A program made the position numbers and the translations under genes. This document shows positions 15,626 to 24,700 of a stretch of 40,687 bases of DNA, one piece after another (the stretch's first letter is position 1; every line of letters starts with the position of its first letter). The stretch lies in assembly GCA_016285335.1 (NCBI GenBank), contig JAEEQO010000005.1:1-40687 (forward strand), read 5' to 3'. The notes under the pieces were generated by a model. It was not told the origin of the DNA. It made no database searches and was given only the letters and a program-made list of their open reading frames with translations. The DNA comes from Victivallales bacterium (GTDB lineage Bacteria > Verrucomicrobiota > Lentisphaeria > Victivallales > UBA1829).

Positions 15626-16690
15626 ATGGGAACTGTAAAACGGGATGCGAACGGAGTCCCGGAGGAATGGACGCTGCTGCACGCAGGCGTGAACCGGCTC
15701 GTGAAAAACGGGAAGGACTATGAGCTGCATTTGAACGTGGAAGACCTGGACGCGATCGCCGCATATCAGGAAAAGAAAGGCGAGGCGATCCCGATCGATT
15801 CCAATCACTACCTCCACATCCTGGCGGAAAAGCACGGCGTCGAGGAGAGCGAGGCGCTGCGTCTGGTCCCTTCCGGCGTGGCGGCAATGGGATTCGGGAC
15901 GCTGTTCCGCGACGGCGAAGAATTGCGGATCCGTGCGGAATGGACTCCGGGCGCGTACGAACTGCTGAAGGAAAAGATCTTCCGGTACTGTTCGCCGGTC
16001 ATCCGCGGCCTGAAGGAAGGCCCGATCCGGATCACCAGCGTGGCGATGGAGAACGAGCCCGCGCTGAACTGCGAAGACGTGCTTGCGGCAGGAGGAGAAG
16101 ACGCCGACCCGGAGGACGTCGCGCGGAACGCCATCGAACTGAAACGTCCGCAGGACCCGGTCGAACGCGCACTCGGGAAGCTGCTCGGAAAAGATTTCCT
16201 GAACGGGATCGCGCTCGCGGGCGAGGGCGGTGAAGAAAACGTCCTTGAACGGACGGCGGCGGCGATCGAGGCAAAGGCGGAGACCATCGCCGCCCTGCGT
16301 ACGGGACTGGGGCTGACCGACGGCGAACCCGACGAAGCCATGTCCGGGGCGCTTGACACAGTGAAAGCACGTGCCAATGAGGCGAATTCTCTTCGAAAGG
16401 AACTGGACATGCTGGCGGCCGCCGCCGAGGACAGACGCAAGGCGGACCTGATCGAACGCGGCCTTCAGGAAGGGAAACTGACGCACGCGCTGGAAGGCTG
16501 GGCGAAAGGCCAGGACTGCGCCGTGCTGGCGTCCTACCTGGAGCACGCTCCCGCCGTAGTGCCGGGGCGCATGGAGTTCGCGCCGGACAAGCGGCGAGAG
16601 CAGGTCATGAGCCTGAGCGCGGCGGACGAGGAAATGATCCGGAGATTCGGATTCGACAAGGAAGAATACCAGCGCGCCATTTACGGTTGA
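15626..16690 (+). CDS. Mu gpI-like phage protease with C-terminal scaffold
   Basis: In Mu-like phages the I protein matures the procapsid and its C-terminal part acts as scaffold (Z). This 354-aa protein has the protease half at about 20-150, with a probable catalytic His in IPIDSNHYLH (H61 or H64), AAMGFGTLFRDGEELRIRAEWTPGA, and Ser123 in FRYCSPVIRG. The remainder is a charged, helical, Ala/Glu-rich scaffold region with coiled-coil character (about 220-300). The C-terminal EEMIRRFGFDKEEYQRA is common in this family. AGGAGCAGGAAA immediately precedes the ATG. It takes the place where portal and MuF would normally separate it from the terminase. Confidence 0.88.
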   Translation: MGTVKRDANGVPEEWTLLHAGVNRLVKNGKDYELHLNVEDLDAIAAYQEKKGEAIPIDSNHYLHILAEKHGVEESEALRLVPSGVAAMGFGTLFRDGEELRIRAEWTPGAYELLKEKIFRYCSPVIRGLKEGPIRITSVAMENEPALNCEDVLAAGGEDADPEDVARNAIELKRPQDPVERALGKLLGKDFLNGIALAGEGGEENVLERTAAAIEAKAETIAALRTGLGLTDGEPDEAMSGALDTVKARANEANSLRKELDMLAAAAEDRRKADLIERGLQEGKLTHALEGWAKGQDCAVLASYLEHAPAVVPGRMEFAPDKRREQVMSLSAADEEMIRRFGFDKEEYQRAIYG

Positions 16691-16740
16691 AAAACCGTTT
16701 CGGCGCAAAAACATCCACAACAAAAAAGGAGACATGAACC

Positions 16741-17151
16741 ATGTCAGCACTCACTGAAGCCAGGGACACCCGTGAAATCGCGGCCGGAGGCGTCCACTAC
16801 ACGCGTGAATTCACCGTCGCGACCGGCAGCACCGTCTACGCGGGCGCCATCACCGCCATCAACTCCTCCGGCAAAGCCATTCCCGCCACGTCCGCGGGCG
16901 CCATCACCGTGATCGGCCGCGCCGAAAACACGGCGGCCGCCGGTGAGACCGTGACGACCCGTTCCGGCATGTTCCTCTACAACCCGGTCAGCAGCGGCGC
17001 GATCAGCATCACCGACGTGAACAAGAAATGCTATGTCGCGGACGACCAGACCGTCACGCTTACGAGCGGTTCCTCGGCCGTCGTGGCCGGCGTCGTGCGG
17101 GACGTGACCGCGGGCGGCGTGGTGACGGAAATCGGCAACGGTCCGCTCTGA
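16741..17151 (+). CDS. Phage head decoration/cement protein (DUF2190-like)
   Basis: This 136-aa, beta-rich protein of Ala, Gly, Thr and Val has the repetitive pattern GSTVYAGAITAINSSGKAIPATSAGAITVIGRAENTAAAGETVTTRSGMFLY in outline, typical of DUF2190 cement proteins that stabilise capsids. It lies between protease and capsid genes, the usual place. AAGGAG is 9 nt before the ATG. It is probably produced in large amounts together with the capsid protein. Confidence 0.8.
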   Translation: MSALTEARDTREIAAGGVHYTREFTVATGSTVYAGAITAINSSGKAIPATSAGAITVIGRAENTAAAGETVTTRSGMFLYNPVSSGAISITDVNKKCYVADDQTVTLTSGSSAVVAGVVRDVTAGGVVTEIGNGPL

Positions 17152-17205
17152 TGCGGCTCCCCCGGCGCAACCTGAAAACCAATCAAACCGAAAGGAAAAG
17201 AGAAG

Positions 17206-18108
17206 ATGGAACTGAATCATGAAACGCTGTCCGCGATGCGCACCAGCTTCAACCTGAAGTTCAAACAGGCGGTGGAAGGCGCGGAGACGATCTACCGCGA
17301 CCTGGCGGACATCGAAGGCGACCCGAAACACACCGCCATGGAAATCCCGTTCCTCGACGCCTTCGCCGGAATGCGCGAGTGGCTCGGCCCGCGCCAGATC
17401 AAGAACCTTGCCACGCACAAGATCCGCCTCGTGGAACGTCCCTGGGAAGACACCGTGGCGATCCCGGTCCGCGACGTCGAGAGTGACAACTGGGGCATCT
17501 ACGGCACGCTCGTGGCCGCCATGGGCGAAGCGGGCGAACAGCTGTGGGACACGCTCTTCACCGAAGCGCTTGTGAATCCGCCGAACTGGATCGACGGCGC
17601 CAGCTTCTACAACAGCAGCCGCAAGTACGGTCCGAGCACGATCAACAACGTCACGACCAACGCGCTCACGTTCGCCAACTTCGGCTCGTTCTTCACCCAG
17701 ATGTACTCGTTCCGCGGCCACAACGGCCAGCCCGTCAACACGCGTCCGACCCACCTGATCGTCGGCCCCTCGCTGGAGGACACCGCCCGCGAGATCCTGT
17801 ACTCCGACACCTACCGCGACGCCAGCGACCAGGAATTCGCGAATCCGCACAAGGACAAGGTCAAACTGGTCGTCAGCCCGCGTCTGACCGGGACGAACGC
17901 CAACTACTGGTTCCTCGGCAGATTCACCGGCGCGCTGAAACCGATCCTGGTGCTGAAGAACAAGGAAGCCTCCCTTACGATCCTCAATCAGCCGAACGAC
18001 GAAAACGTCTTCATGGACGGCAGGATCCTCTTCGGCGCCGAGGCGTACGGCAACGCGGCCGCGCTCTTCCCGCATCTGCTGGGACGCGGCGGCACGGCGG
18101 CCGGCTGA
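17206..18108 (+). CDS. Mu gpT-like major capsid protein
   Basis: This 300-aa protein matches the Mu-like major head subunit pattern. The N-terminus reads LSAMRTSFNLKFKQAVEGAETIYRDLA. The middle has MREWLGPRQIKNLATHKIRLVERPWEDTVAIPVRDVESDNWG, then AAMGEAGEQLWDTLF and a GQPVNTRPTHLIVGPSLEDTAREIL segment. The C-terminus (NQPNDENVFMDGRILFGAEAYGNAAALFPHLL) closes an HK97-type fold. The gene uses C/G-ending codons heavily, is preceded by AAAGGAAAAGAGAAG, and is followed by a strong terminator at 18296-18322, as expected for the most abundant virion protein. Confidence 0.93.
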   Translation: MELNHETLSAMRTSFNLKFKQAVEGAETIYRDLADIEGDPKHTAMEIPFLDAFAGMREWLGPRQIKNLATHKIRLVERPWEDTVAIPVRDVESDNWGIYGTLVAAMGEAGEQLWDTLFTEALVNPPNWIDGASFYNSSRKYGPSTINNVTTNALTFANFGSFFTQMYSFRGHNGQPVNTRPTHLIVGPSLEDTAREILYSDTYRDASDQEFANPHKDKVKLVVSPRLTGTNANYWFLGRFTGALKPILVLKNKEASLTILNQPNDENVFMDGRILFGAEAYGNAAALFPHLLGRGGTAAG

Positions 18109-18295
18109 TCTGTCTCAGGCTGATCACAGCTGACGGAACGGCATGCGCAGCGGGGCGGGCGGAACGGGGATCCGCCGTGAAATACATTCTCCTTGGCGCG
18201 GAGGCATACGGCCCTAAGTCCGGTTTTACGGTGAAGATAAAGCGGGAAACAGGCCGGGTGCCGTACGGGTCCTCCGCCGCCCTCCCCCTCGCACC

Positions 18296-18322
18296 GCCGG
18301 GCTCATCAGCCCGGCTTTTTTT
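18296..18322 (+). terminator. Intrinsic terminator downstream of the capsid gene
   Basis: A perfect 8-bp stem GCCGGGCT/AGCCCGGC with a CATC loop (18296-18315) is followed by seven T residues (18316-18322). It lies 187 nt after the capsid stop and splits the cassette into a head-gene unit and a downstream unit. No convincing promoter was found between it and the next gene, so it may attenuate rather than stop transcription. Confidence 0.88.
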
Positions 18323-18370
18323 GCGTCCGGACCACTGGACGCCTCATCAACCAAACAAAAGGACAAATCC

Positions 18371-18790
18371 ATGGCTTACGCCACAATCAATGAACTGAAA
18401 GTCCGGCTCGGACAGGACTATACGGGCCTGTACGGGACCGGCGACACGGGCGATGCCGCCGCTCAGGCGGACCTGGACGCCGCGGCAGCCGAGATCGACG
18501 CCGCGGCCGGATGCCGCTACGAAACGCCGGTCGTTTCCGAACGCGCCGCCGCGCTGCTCCGGGACTGGAACCTGACCCTGTGCGAGGAGCGGTCCCGGGT
18601 GCGGAGCGCGGGCGACTCCCTGCCCGGAAAGATCAGAATGCGCATCGAACATGTCCGGGATTCCCTCGCGAAAACGGCGTCGGGCGAACTGATCCTGCCC
18701 GGCGCGGCGGAAAACATGCGCGGACAGGGATTCGCGACCGTGGCATGCGACAGCCCGGTCTTCACCCGCGATACGATGAAAGGGTACTGA
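18371..18790 (+). CDS. Mu gp36-like (DUF1320) head-completion/connector protein
   Basis: This 139-aa protein starts MAYATINELKVRLGQDYTGLYG and continues with an acidic, helical region (AAQADLDAAAAEIDAAAGCRYETPV), the typical pattern of DUF1320/gp36 proteins thought to act at the head-tail interface. AAAGGA lies 9 nt upstream of the ATG. It is the only connector-type protein recognisable in the cassette. Confidence 0.75.
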   Translation: MAYATINELKVRLGQDYTGLYGTGDTGDAAAQADLDAAAAEIDAAAGCRYETPVVSERAAALLRDWNLTLCEERSRVRSAGDSLPGKIRMRIEHVRDSLAKTASGELILPGAAENMRGQGFATVACDSPVFTRDTMKGY

Positions 18791-18791
18791 C

Positions 18792-19130
18792 ATGCGCGTC
18801 CTGGGATTGATTTCGGGGTGGAACGGAGGCGGTTTCGATATCGCCATGCGGAATATCCGCGTGCGTTCGGTCCTGACCGGGACCACGTCCGCATACGACG
18901 AGAACGGCAGGCAGGACAAGCTCGCCGCGGTGAGCCGTCGCACAAAACTCGAGTTCGACGGATTCGTGGACGGCGGCAACATCCCGGAAGCGGGAGAAAC
19001 GCTCACGTTCCGGGGACGGACGTTCCTGATCACGTCGGCGGTCCTGACTGCGGAAAAAGGACGGTTCCAGCGGTACGCCGTCAATGCGGAACACAGCGAC
19101 GAGGCGGAAGTTTCGGGCCTGCGGAACTGA
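18792..19130 (+). CDS. Unknown phage protein, possible head-tail joining protein
   Basis: The 112-aa product starts one base after the gp36-like stop, with AAAGGG 8 nt upstream. After an N-terminal GLISGWNGGGFDIAMRNIRVRSVLTGTTSAY it has beta-strand-like segments around an FRGRTFLITSAVLTAEKGRFQRYAV motif. Size, position and beta-rich character would fit a head-closure or joining protein, but I do not recognise a family. Confidence 0.65.
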   Translation: MRVLGLISGWNGGGFDIAMRNIRVRSVLTGTTSAYDENGRQDKLAAVSRRTKLEFDGFVDGGNIPEAGETLTFRGRTFLITSAVLTAEKGRFQRYAVNAEHSDEAEVSGLRN

Positions 19131-19181
19131 ACTCCGCGGCACAAAACCAACATAAAAAACAAAGAACAACGGGAGACAGAG

Positions 19182-19334
19182 ATGAACGGGAAAATGCAGA
19201 CTGGGGCTTCGGCCGGAACACAGCAGGAAGAGTACGATCCGGAAACGGAGATCATCATGGAGATCCTGAACCGGATCAACGCCGAGCTCGACGAGATCGC
19301 GGAAAAGCTCGAAGAGATCGGCAAGGTCGACTGA
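19182..19334 (+). CDS. Small 50-aa acidic coiled-coil protein
   Basis: ATG at 19182 with GGGAGA 5 nt upstream and TGA at 19332-19334. The product is strongly acidic; residues 18-50 (from YDPETEIIMEILNRI onward) form a predicted amphipathic helix with heptad-spaced Ile/Leu. It fits exactly between its neighbours, leaving gaps of 51 and 15 nt, and uses the same codon pattern. Family not recognised. Confidence 0.6.
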   Translation: MNGKMQTGASAGTQQEEYDPETEIIMEILNRINAELDEIAEKLEEIGKVD

Positions 19335-19349
19335 CGGGGGAATACGCTT

Positions 19350-20153
19350 ATGCTGAAACTGAAACATAAAAGCGCCGTTATGACGTCGAACTCCGGCGGA
19401 ACGTCCTACCGCGAGATCTATTACGGGACGCGGGAAGAAGTCGAGGAGCGGAGCGGACACCTGGCGGTCGGCGACCGGGACAAATCCGGGGAATACGAGC
19501 TGGTCTCCTGGCGCACCCGGCAGATCGGCGGCCCGATCTACGAGATCGAACTCATGTGGGAAAACCTGAACTCCGGGAGCAGCATCCGTTTTCTGGTCGG
19601 ACGACATGGCCCCAAGGAACATTCTCTCGACGTGACCGTGATGTCCGTGCCGCTGGAACGCCATGCCGACTACAGGACGAACTGGAATTACTGCCTCGCG
19701 GCAAAAGGCACGGACGTAACGCCGGCGTGGTGGGCCACCGCGACGGACCCCGTCCTGAACGCGTCGCAGCGCGCCAGTTACCGCTGGGTGAAGACGCCGA
19801 ACGCCGTTTCCGCGCTCGGGGAATCCTGGCACCTGCTGAAAATGCCGACGATGAACTGCGAAAGCTGGCTGATGCCGAGCTACGCGATCACGGAATTCAG
19901 CCGCCACTGCACGCTGCGGGACGCCTCCTGGGCGGCGGCCGCGTGCGCCGGAAAGATCTGCTCCCCAGTCCTCGGCGATTTCGGCGTCGGCGTTACGAAC
20001 TGGCTGAACCTCGGCGGCCAGATCTACCCGGACGGACGCCGCTATGTGGCAAAGGTCGTCTACAAGGCGTCTCCCGATCCGGCGGGCTGGGACACCACGC
20101 TCTACGAATCCGCGGAAGATGAAACAACGGAGGAACAGGAGGAAGAAGAATGA
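19350..20153 (+). CDS. Unknown phage structural protein (267 aa)
   Basis: The ATG follows GGGGGAA by 8 nt. The product is rich in Trp, Tyr and Ser, with segments such as GGTSYREIYYGTREEVEE, YEIELMWENLNSGSSIRFLVG, VMSVPLERHADYRTNWNYCL and TNWLNLGGQIYPDGRRYVAKVVYKASPDPAGWDT, which suggest a mixed alpha/beta virion protein. It ends in a run of Glu. The stop overlaps the next start by 4 nt (ATGA). It is not a portal by length or motif, and I do not recognise a family. Confidence 0.7.
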   Translation: MLKLKHKSAVMTSNSGGTSYREIYYGTREEVEERSGHLAVGDRDKSGEYELVSWRTRQIGGPIYEIELMWENLNSGSSIRFLVGRHGPKEHSLDVTVMSVPLERHADYRTNWNYCLAAKGTDVTPAWWATATDPVLNASQRASYRWVKTPNAVSALGESWHLLKMPTMNCESWLMPSYAITEFSRHCTLRDASWAAAACAGKICSPVLGDFGVGVTNWLNLGGQIYPDGRRYVAKVVYKASPDPAGWDTTLYESAEDETTEEQEEEE

Positions 20154-20713
20154 TCGTCCCGAGACTGGAATCCGGCGAGAACATTTTCGAAGTCCTCCGG
20201 GAGAAATTCAATGTGCTGGCCGACGCCGTGGACCGGCTTGACAAGCTCGCGTCCGCCTCGCCTCTCCTGGACGTCGTCGACACGGGCGCGGGCAAGCTCA
20301 TCCGCTGGAACGGACCGGACCCGGAACCCGCGGGAGCGGCCGCCGCACCCGCCATCGCGTCCGGTTACGCCGGAGCGTTCGCGGTCGAGCTGACCGGAGG
20401 GACGTCCGCGCGGATCTTCAACGCCGCCGATCCGTCCGGGGAGTATGCGGGCGAGATCGTGGTCGGGACCGCGCATCACAACATGCCCGCCGGCACCGTG
20501 CAGATCACGCCCGGAACGGCATCCGACGTCTATCTGACCGTGTACTACAACACGGGGACCTCCGCAATGGCATACGCGTTCGCCACGACGCTGTCCGCGG
20601 CCGTCACGGGCGGCCAGGGCTGGTATAAAAAACTGGCGGTCGTGAGCGCCGCCGGGACGTTGACGCAGGTGCATTTCGGCGGAAACATCGAGATCAGCGG
20701 AAGGTGGTGCTGA
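20150..20713 (+). CDS. Unknown phage protein with short N-terminal coiled coil (187 aa)
   Basis: It starts inside the stop of the previous gene (ATGA). An N-terminal helix (ENIFEVLREKFNVLADAVDRLDKLASAS) is followed by an Ala/Gly/Thr-rich, beta-type domain (about 80-187) ending LTQVHFGGNIEISGRWC. A helix followed by beta domains is typical of fibre-associated or adaptor proteins, but no family is recognised. It precedes the 359-aa gene by 2 nt. Confidence 0.7.
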   Translation: MIVPRLESGENIFEVLREKFNVLADAVDRLDKLASASPLLDVVDTGAGKLIRWNGPDPEPAGAAAAPAIASGYAGAFAVELTGGTSARIFNAADPSGEYAGEIVVGTAHHNMPAGTVQITPGTASDVYLTVYYNTGTSAMAYAFATTLSAAVTGGQGWYKKLAVVSAAGTLTQVHFGGNIEISGRWC

Positions 20714-20715
20714 CG

Positions 20716-21795
20716 ATGAGCTGGAACGATTACCATCTGAACGCGCCGTTTTTCTGCACGCCGCTGCCCGTGATGCGGGGACTGGTCTCCGCCGTATGCG
20801 AACGCCGCGAAGCGGTGGACCCCGCGTTTCACGCGAGCTGCGTGTCGTCCGGTACGTCGGCGGTGGCGGAAAGCTGTCTGACGGACATGCTGTTCTGCAG
20901 CGCCGCGACGGAAATCCCGTTCCGGCGGATCGAAAAAGAGGCGCCTTCCTTTGTGCCGTACGATATCGGCGTTTCGAGATATTTCTCGTTCATGCACATG
21001 TTCGACGCGTTCCTGCGCGAGACCCTGGAGGGCGGCGGACAGCGCAATTTTACGGACAGCGCGGGGAGTCAGGCCTATGATTCCCTGAACTCGGTCGCAT
21101 CCGCTTTGTCGGAACCGCTGATCGCGCCGCATTCCTTCGACGACGGGGCGGCGGCAAACGCGGACGGGGACTTTCAGGTCGTGCTCAACGCCGCCTGGGC
21201 GTCGCAACGGACAAGGATGCTGAAGCTGCTCCGTTACGTCGGCGTGGGCAGCGGCGGTTTTACGATACGGCAGGCGACGGCGGACAGCGCCGGCTGCGGC
21301 GGGAGTCCGCAGAGCGCTTACGACGCGATCCGGTCATGGACGCTTTCCGACACCGTGTTCGCGGGCTGGGAGACTCCGCTGGAATGCCGCCTGGAATACC
21401 ATTCCAACGACTGGAGCGTGCCGGAGGAACGCTGGGTGGTCGATTCCGCCTGGGAAGCCGTGCGAATCACCCCGTTTTTCGACGGATGCCTGTCCACATC
21501 CGCCGGGTCTCTCCGCTTCGACTCCGTCGATCTGCGGGAACGGGACGAGGAGGGCGCGATCGTGGAAGACGAATTCAACACGTATGTGTTCGACCCGCTC
21601 TGCACGACCGTGTCGTCCGGGTCAAACACGCTCGTCCTGAGCGGCGGCAGTTTCGCCGCATGGGGCTTCGGTTCGGCGTCCGCCGTCGGCGGATCGGGCG
21701 CCGCACCCGGGCAGTACGTCCGGGGGTGGCAGGCCCGGAATGTATCCGTCGTCTACGATTATGAATCATCTTTCAATTTCAAACAAGAGGAATGA
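20716..21795 (+). CDS. Unknown phage protein (359 aa), possible fibre-proximal or tail protein
   Basis: The ATG at 20716 (product MSWNDYHLNAPFFCTPLPVMRG) is preferred to the in-frame GTG at 20704, because GGAAGG lies about 11 nt upstream. Features are many aromatic residues, YSFMHMFDAFLRETLEG-like helices in the first third and a beta-rich second half. It contains nine or more Cys, high for a virion protein. It ends VYDYESSFNFKQEE; the stop overlaps the ATG at 21792. No homologous family is recognised. Its place before the giant fibre suggests an anchoring or baseplate-like role, which is inference. Confidence 0.7.
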   Translation: MSWNDYHLNAPFFCTPLPVMRGLVSAVCERREAVDPAFHASCVSSGTSAVAESCLTDMLFCSAATEIPFRRIEKEAPSFVPYDIGVSRYFSFMHMFDAFLRETLEGGGQRNFTDSAGSQAYDSLNSVASALSEPLIAPHSFDDGAAANADGDFQVVLNAAWASQRTRMLKLLRYVGVGSGGFTIRQATADSAGCGGSPQSAYDAIRSWTLSDTVFAGWETPLECRLEYHSNDWSVPEERWVVDSAWEAVRITPFFDGCLSTSAGSLRFDSVDLRERDEEGAIVEDEFNTYVFDPLCTTVSSGSNTLVLSGGSFAAWGFGSASAVGGSGAAPGQYVRGWQARNVSVVYDYESSFNFKQEE

Positions 21796-21797
21796 AA

Positions 21798-24700
21798 ATG
21801 CAGGACATTGTTTTTTATGCGGCCGCGAACGAAACGCTCGGGGTCGTACGCGACTATGCCAACAGCAGAAACGAATATGCGCCGACTCTGGTGCTCGGGG
21901 TCTCTGTCTGTCTCAGGATGCGCCTTTTCGCCGGCTCCGAGTCGGCCGAGCCGTTTCCGGTCGATTCATTCAGCGGCATAACGGGCTGGAAATGGCGCAT
22001 GGACTCCGATTTCGACCGGGAAACGCCATACAAACTGACCGCGGACAGCAACGGCATTTCGGTCCAGACTGTGACCGACACGATCAATGGGGAAACATTG
22101 AGCTTCACGGAGTTCGCGATCCAGATTTCCGACATGAACACGCAGGAACTCACGGCCTGGCTCGGGACCGAAAAGAAGAAAACCGGGCTGACCGGTGAAC
22201 TGGTCGGCTATGACAGCTCCGGAAACGCCATTTTCGTTCTGCAGATCGACGATTTCACGGTACGCAACAGGATCGCCGGACTGAACGAGCCGACCTCGAA
22301 CGACCAGGAATACCTGACCCGCTCCGAGACGGAACAGCTGGTCCAGACGGAAATCACATCCGCAGCAGCAGCGAAACAGGACAAGCTGACTTCCGCGAAC
22401 GCGGGCGCAGGCATCGCAATCGACTCGGGCGGCACGATCAGCATGGCCTGCGTCATCCTCGGCGCGACCAACGGCGTGAAGATCGCCGACGGCAAGGTGC
22501 AGTTCGACCCGGAGACCGCAATCGGCGCGGATGGAAATACCAGAGGCGCCATCGTCACAGTGGCCGACGGCCTTCTGGTCGCGGGCGGCACGGCAAGCAT
22601 CGACGACGCTTCCGTGGCGGATGTGCTTGTCGGCATCGATGGCGGCAACGCAAGCATCAGCGACGAGGTCGTCACGCCGGGCAATCTGCGCGGCGCGCTC
22701 AGCCTCGGGCAGGCTGTCGACGTGAGCTGCAAACCGTACAACAACAGCGGCAGCATCAGCTTCACAAACAATGACTTTCTGCAGGGCTTCACCTGTTCCA
22801 TGCTCAGCGGTACCACGGTCGGGTTTTACGATACCGGGACACACAAGTTCCCGAAGTTCGTTTCCGGCCTGAAATACCTGATGATCGCGGATGTCACCGG
22901 GTCCGGCAGCATCACCCCGAACGGAGGGACCGCCGTCACGCTTTCCAACGCCTCCCGGCGCCTTGCCATGACTGTCCTTGCATCCGGCACCGGTTATTTC
23001 TCGGCCTCCGCGGCGGCGACCGTCAACGTGACCAACTGGCGTCAGTACGAAGTAACGTCGCTTACCGACGAGGCAATCGCATATCTCGCCACTCTGCCGG
23101 ATCCCGACGATTTCTTCCGTTCTGCTACGGTTGCTTCCGTTCTTGGTAAATACCTCGTGAAGCAGGACATGGTGTGTCCCTGGATCAGGACCATCGGCAT
23201 GCCTGAGAACAGCGATCTTACTGTTGCTGCCGGTTTATCTTATCAGATCAAGTATACCAACGACAATCCGCACAATATCACTGTGGATACCATTCCAGCG
23301 GATGCCTACGGCTGGGATACGCACATCCAGATGTTCATCAAGGGCACTTCCAGCGTGGTTTTCCAGCCGCCGCTGATCCTGATGGATGCCCTGACGCCGA
23401 ACGCCGGCCACAACCTGGTCATCAAGTACCGCAACGGCGATGCTCTGGTGTACGTGGACGACACCAATGCCGGCAACATCGTGCTGTATGCTGCCGGCAC
23501 TACGGCCGGCACGCTGAACTGCTTCCTCCAGCAGGATCCCGGCAGCGGCCAGGAGAACTATATCATCTTCGCCGCCGCTACTGACGGCCTCACCTGCGAC
23601 GCCGGGACGGTATCTGTGGCCTATAATACAGATATTCTGGGCAATGGAACGGACAACACCGCGATCACAGGCGCCTTCAGCGTTGCCGGCGGCAAGACCA
23701 TGAACCTGCAGGATCTGGCTGTTACCGGGAGTACTCTCAGCGGAACAGGAGCGATCGATTTGTCCAATGTCGCTGTGGACGGCATGGTCTCCTGTGCATC
23801 TTCTACACTGGATGGAATCAAGGTGCCCGCAGGAAAGACTCTTGTTCTCTCGGAAATATATCCTGCAGTACTGGATTGCGACCTTGAGGGCACGCTCGTC
23901 TGGAATAAGAGCACGGCATCATCGAACAAATACTGGTTCAAGAGACTTGCTTCTGCCTCCGGAGGTGTTCTGACCGCGACAGAAAGTACAACATACATCA
24001 GGCCGGTAAGTGATTCCGATGTTTTGATCTCCGGTATTACTATTGCAGGCGGTACAAATGGTCTTTGCATATCTCCGACCAGCGGCTCCGGGCATTCACT
24101 TGCTGTAGAAAAATGTTACATCTATGGGAATGACTCGGCATGGATGTATGGCGGAGACGGCTGGTCTGTTATTATCAGGAATTCTGTCATCAAAGACAAT
24201 ACTGCTGATGGTCTGAATCAGGCGGCCGGATATATAAAGGATGGTCTGTTGCACGTGGAAGACACCACAATAGAGAATAACAGTTTTCAGCTTGATGGTA
24301 CAGCATCCGCTTATGTAAAAGGGACGTTTACTATCAAAGGAGACTGCTATGGCTTCCATGTAGAAGCGAATCAGGGACCTGTCACTGTATTCCCCGGCTC
24401 TATTATTGATATGTCCCGGCAGACAGGAGCGCAAGGTTTGACAAACGGTAATTGGAGGATCACGCTCGGTGACGATGTAACGATCAGGACCGCCGATGGA
24501 AGGACAGCTGTCATCGACGCGGCGGACGGGCTGAAGAGCTTGAGCAATAATGCCGAGTTGACGGCGCTTTCCGACGTCATCACGATTACCGGATCGACTG
24601 CTGGTCCATGGCGTGCAAACAACGTCACGTTTGTCAGTCCTCTGGATGCACATGAAGCATTCACCGTTCAGCTGGCAGGCACGACATTTACCAGTGCATC

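Noticed and set aside
18178..18398. Small gene between the capsid gene and its terminator
   Set aside because: The frame runs through the terminator hairpin and into the gp36-like gene and has no good Shine-Dalgarno sequence; noted only as a possible duplication remnant.
20716..21795. 359-aa protein as the missing portal
   Set aside because: It is shorter than Mu gp29, has many Cys, shows none of the DUF935 patterns and sits next to the fibre. It is kept as unknown.
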